In this document: in pieces, positions 30,529-30,732 of the stretch
Layout: the number at the start of each line of letters is the position of its first letter
Numbering within the stretch: position 1 is the first letter of the stretch
DNA from: JAAYBG01 sp964411675
Lineage (GTDB): Bacteria; Bacillota_I; Bacilli_A; ML615J-28; CAG-698
Assembly: GCA_964411675.1 (NCBI GenBank)
Contig: CAYPLR010000021.1
Span: forward strand, 1 to 30,732
DNA length: 30,732 bases
Reading direction: 5' to 3'
Program-made: the position numbers and the translations under genes
Notes under the pieces: model-generated
What the model saw: only the letters and a program-made list of their open reading frames with translations
The model's database searches: none
What the model was told of the DNA's origin: nothing

Positions 30529-30732
30529 AGTTTAAAATGTTATGTAGCAAACAAATATTTGGCTTTTATAAAAAAATGTCAAATTCTATAGTCTATATGA
30601 TATAATTAATGCATATATAAAAAATTGTATCAAAATTAATATTTGGATGTAACGAAATAGTAATTAACCTATCATTGACTAAAATAGCATAACGAATGGG
30701 TTTAAATCTCCTTTTCTCCACCATATTGAATG
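30529..30732. other. Right end of window; tRNA-like 3' terminus, no gene seen
   Basis: No coding sequence is evident. At 30698-30723 the sequence GGGTTTAAATCTCC leads to TTTTCTCCACCA, shaped like a T arm, acceptor 3' strand and CCA. The upstream 79 nt (from GGATGTA at 30645) have tRNA length, but the acceptor pairs poorly and I cannot fold clear D and anticodon arms. It could be a decayed tRNA or a tRNA 3' fragment such as an attachment-site remnant. Confidence 0.35.

Overview
The window is AT-rich, has short intergenic gaps, strong AGGAGG-type ribosome binding sites, TTGACA/TATAAT-type promoters and the standard genetic code: TGG encodes Trp, and TAA, TAG and TGA all end genes. It has a cre-like site, an RsgI-type domain, a BmrCD-like exporter and MgtC. 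Together these suggest a low-GC Bacillota or related lineage (Erysipelotrichia/Izemoplasma/Acholeplasma-like). The genus cannot be fixed from the sequence alone. No phage, CRISPR array or intact insertion sequence was seen.

Left part (1-6300). A leftward operon encodes an Lrp/AsnC regulator and a three-subunit proton-translocating transhydrogenase (pntAA-pntAB-pntB). Its promoter has a cre-like site lying over the -35 box. PntB is unusual: its NADP-binding domain III is present twice in tandem, through a 516-bp near-perfect DNA duplication kept in frame. Beyond it lie a small two-TM protein (leftward) and a rightward lipoprotein that joins an RsgI-like domain to a long coiled coil.

6327-12346. 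A rightward operon holds pyrimidine-nucleoside phosphorylase, a heterodimeric ABC exporter of the BmrC/BmrD (YheI/YheH) type and an MgtC/SapB protein. A tRNA-Leu(CAA) follows, with its own promoter inside a perfect inverted repeat. Next come a VOC protein, a nitroreductase broken by an early amber stop, and a hormone-sensitive-lipase-type esterase. A gene-free stretch of about 650 bp with several hairpins (14497-15152) separates this part from the next.

15153-22463. This leftward accessory operon is the most interesting region. Behind a TetR regulator it holds a membrane protein, an HMG-CoA-synthase-like protein, a SCPx-type thiolase, a zinc-ribbon/OB-fold (DUF35) protein, an SCP2 lipid-carrier protein, an unknown Cys-rich protein, an SDR dehydrogenase and a second membrane protein. 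The thiolase/HMGCS-like/DUF35 trio matches the archaeal acetoacetyl-CoA thiolase/HMG-CoA synthase complex and the PhlACB C-acetyltransferase in make-up and subunit size. The HMGCS-like subunit appears to lack the catalytic Cys and His. Two TGAAC-N3-GTTCA palindromes, one on the tetR promoter and one ahead of the operon, look like the operators of the regulator.

22623-30732. Here lie a membrane-anchored alpha/beta hydrolase, an RsmH-type 16S rRNA methyltransferase with an N-terminal extension, an uncharacterised Cys-rich protein, a flavodoxin-fold reductase, a YbaK-type deacylase, an Fpg/Nei-like protein lacking the N-terminal catalytic proline, a Na/Pi cotransporter (leftward) and an EamA transporter. 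A tRNA-Leu(CAG) starts 6 nt after the EamA stop. Both tRNA-Leu genes are followed by copies of the same roughly 185-bp module of three hairpins. This is a repeat linked to the tRNA genes that I cannot assign to a known family.
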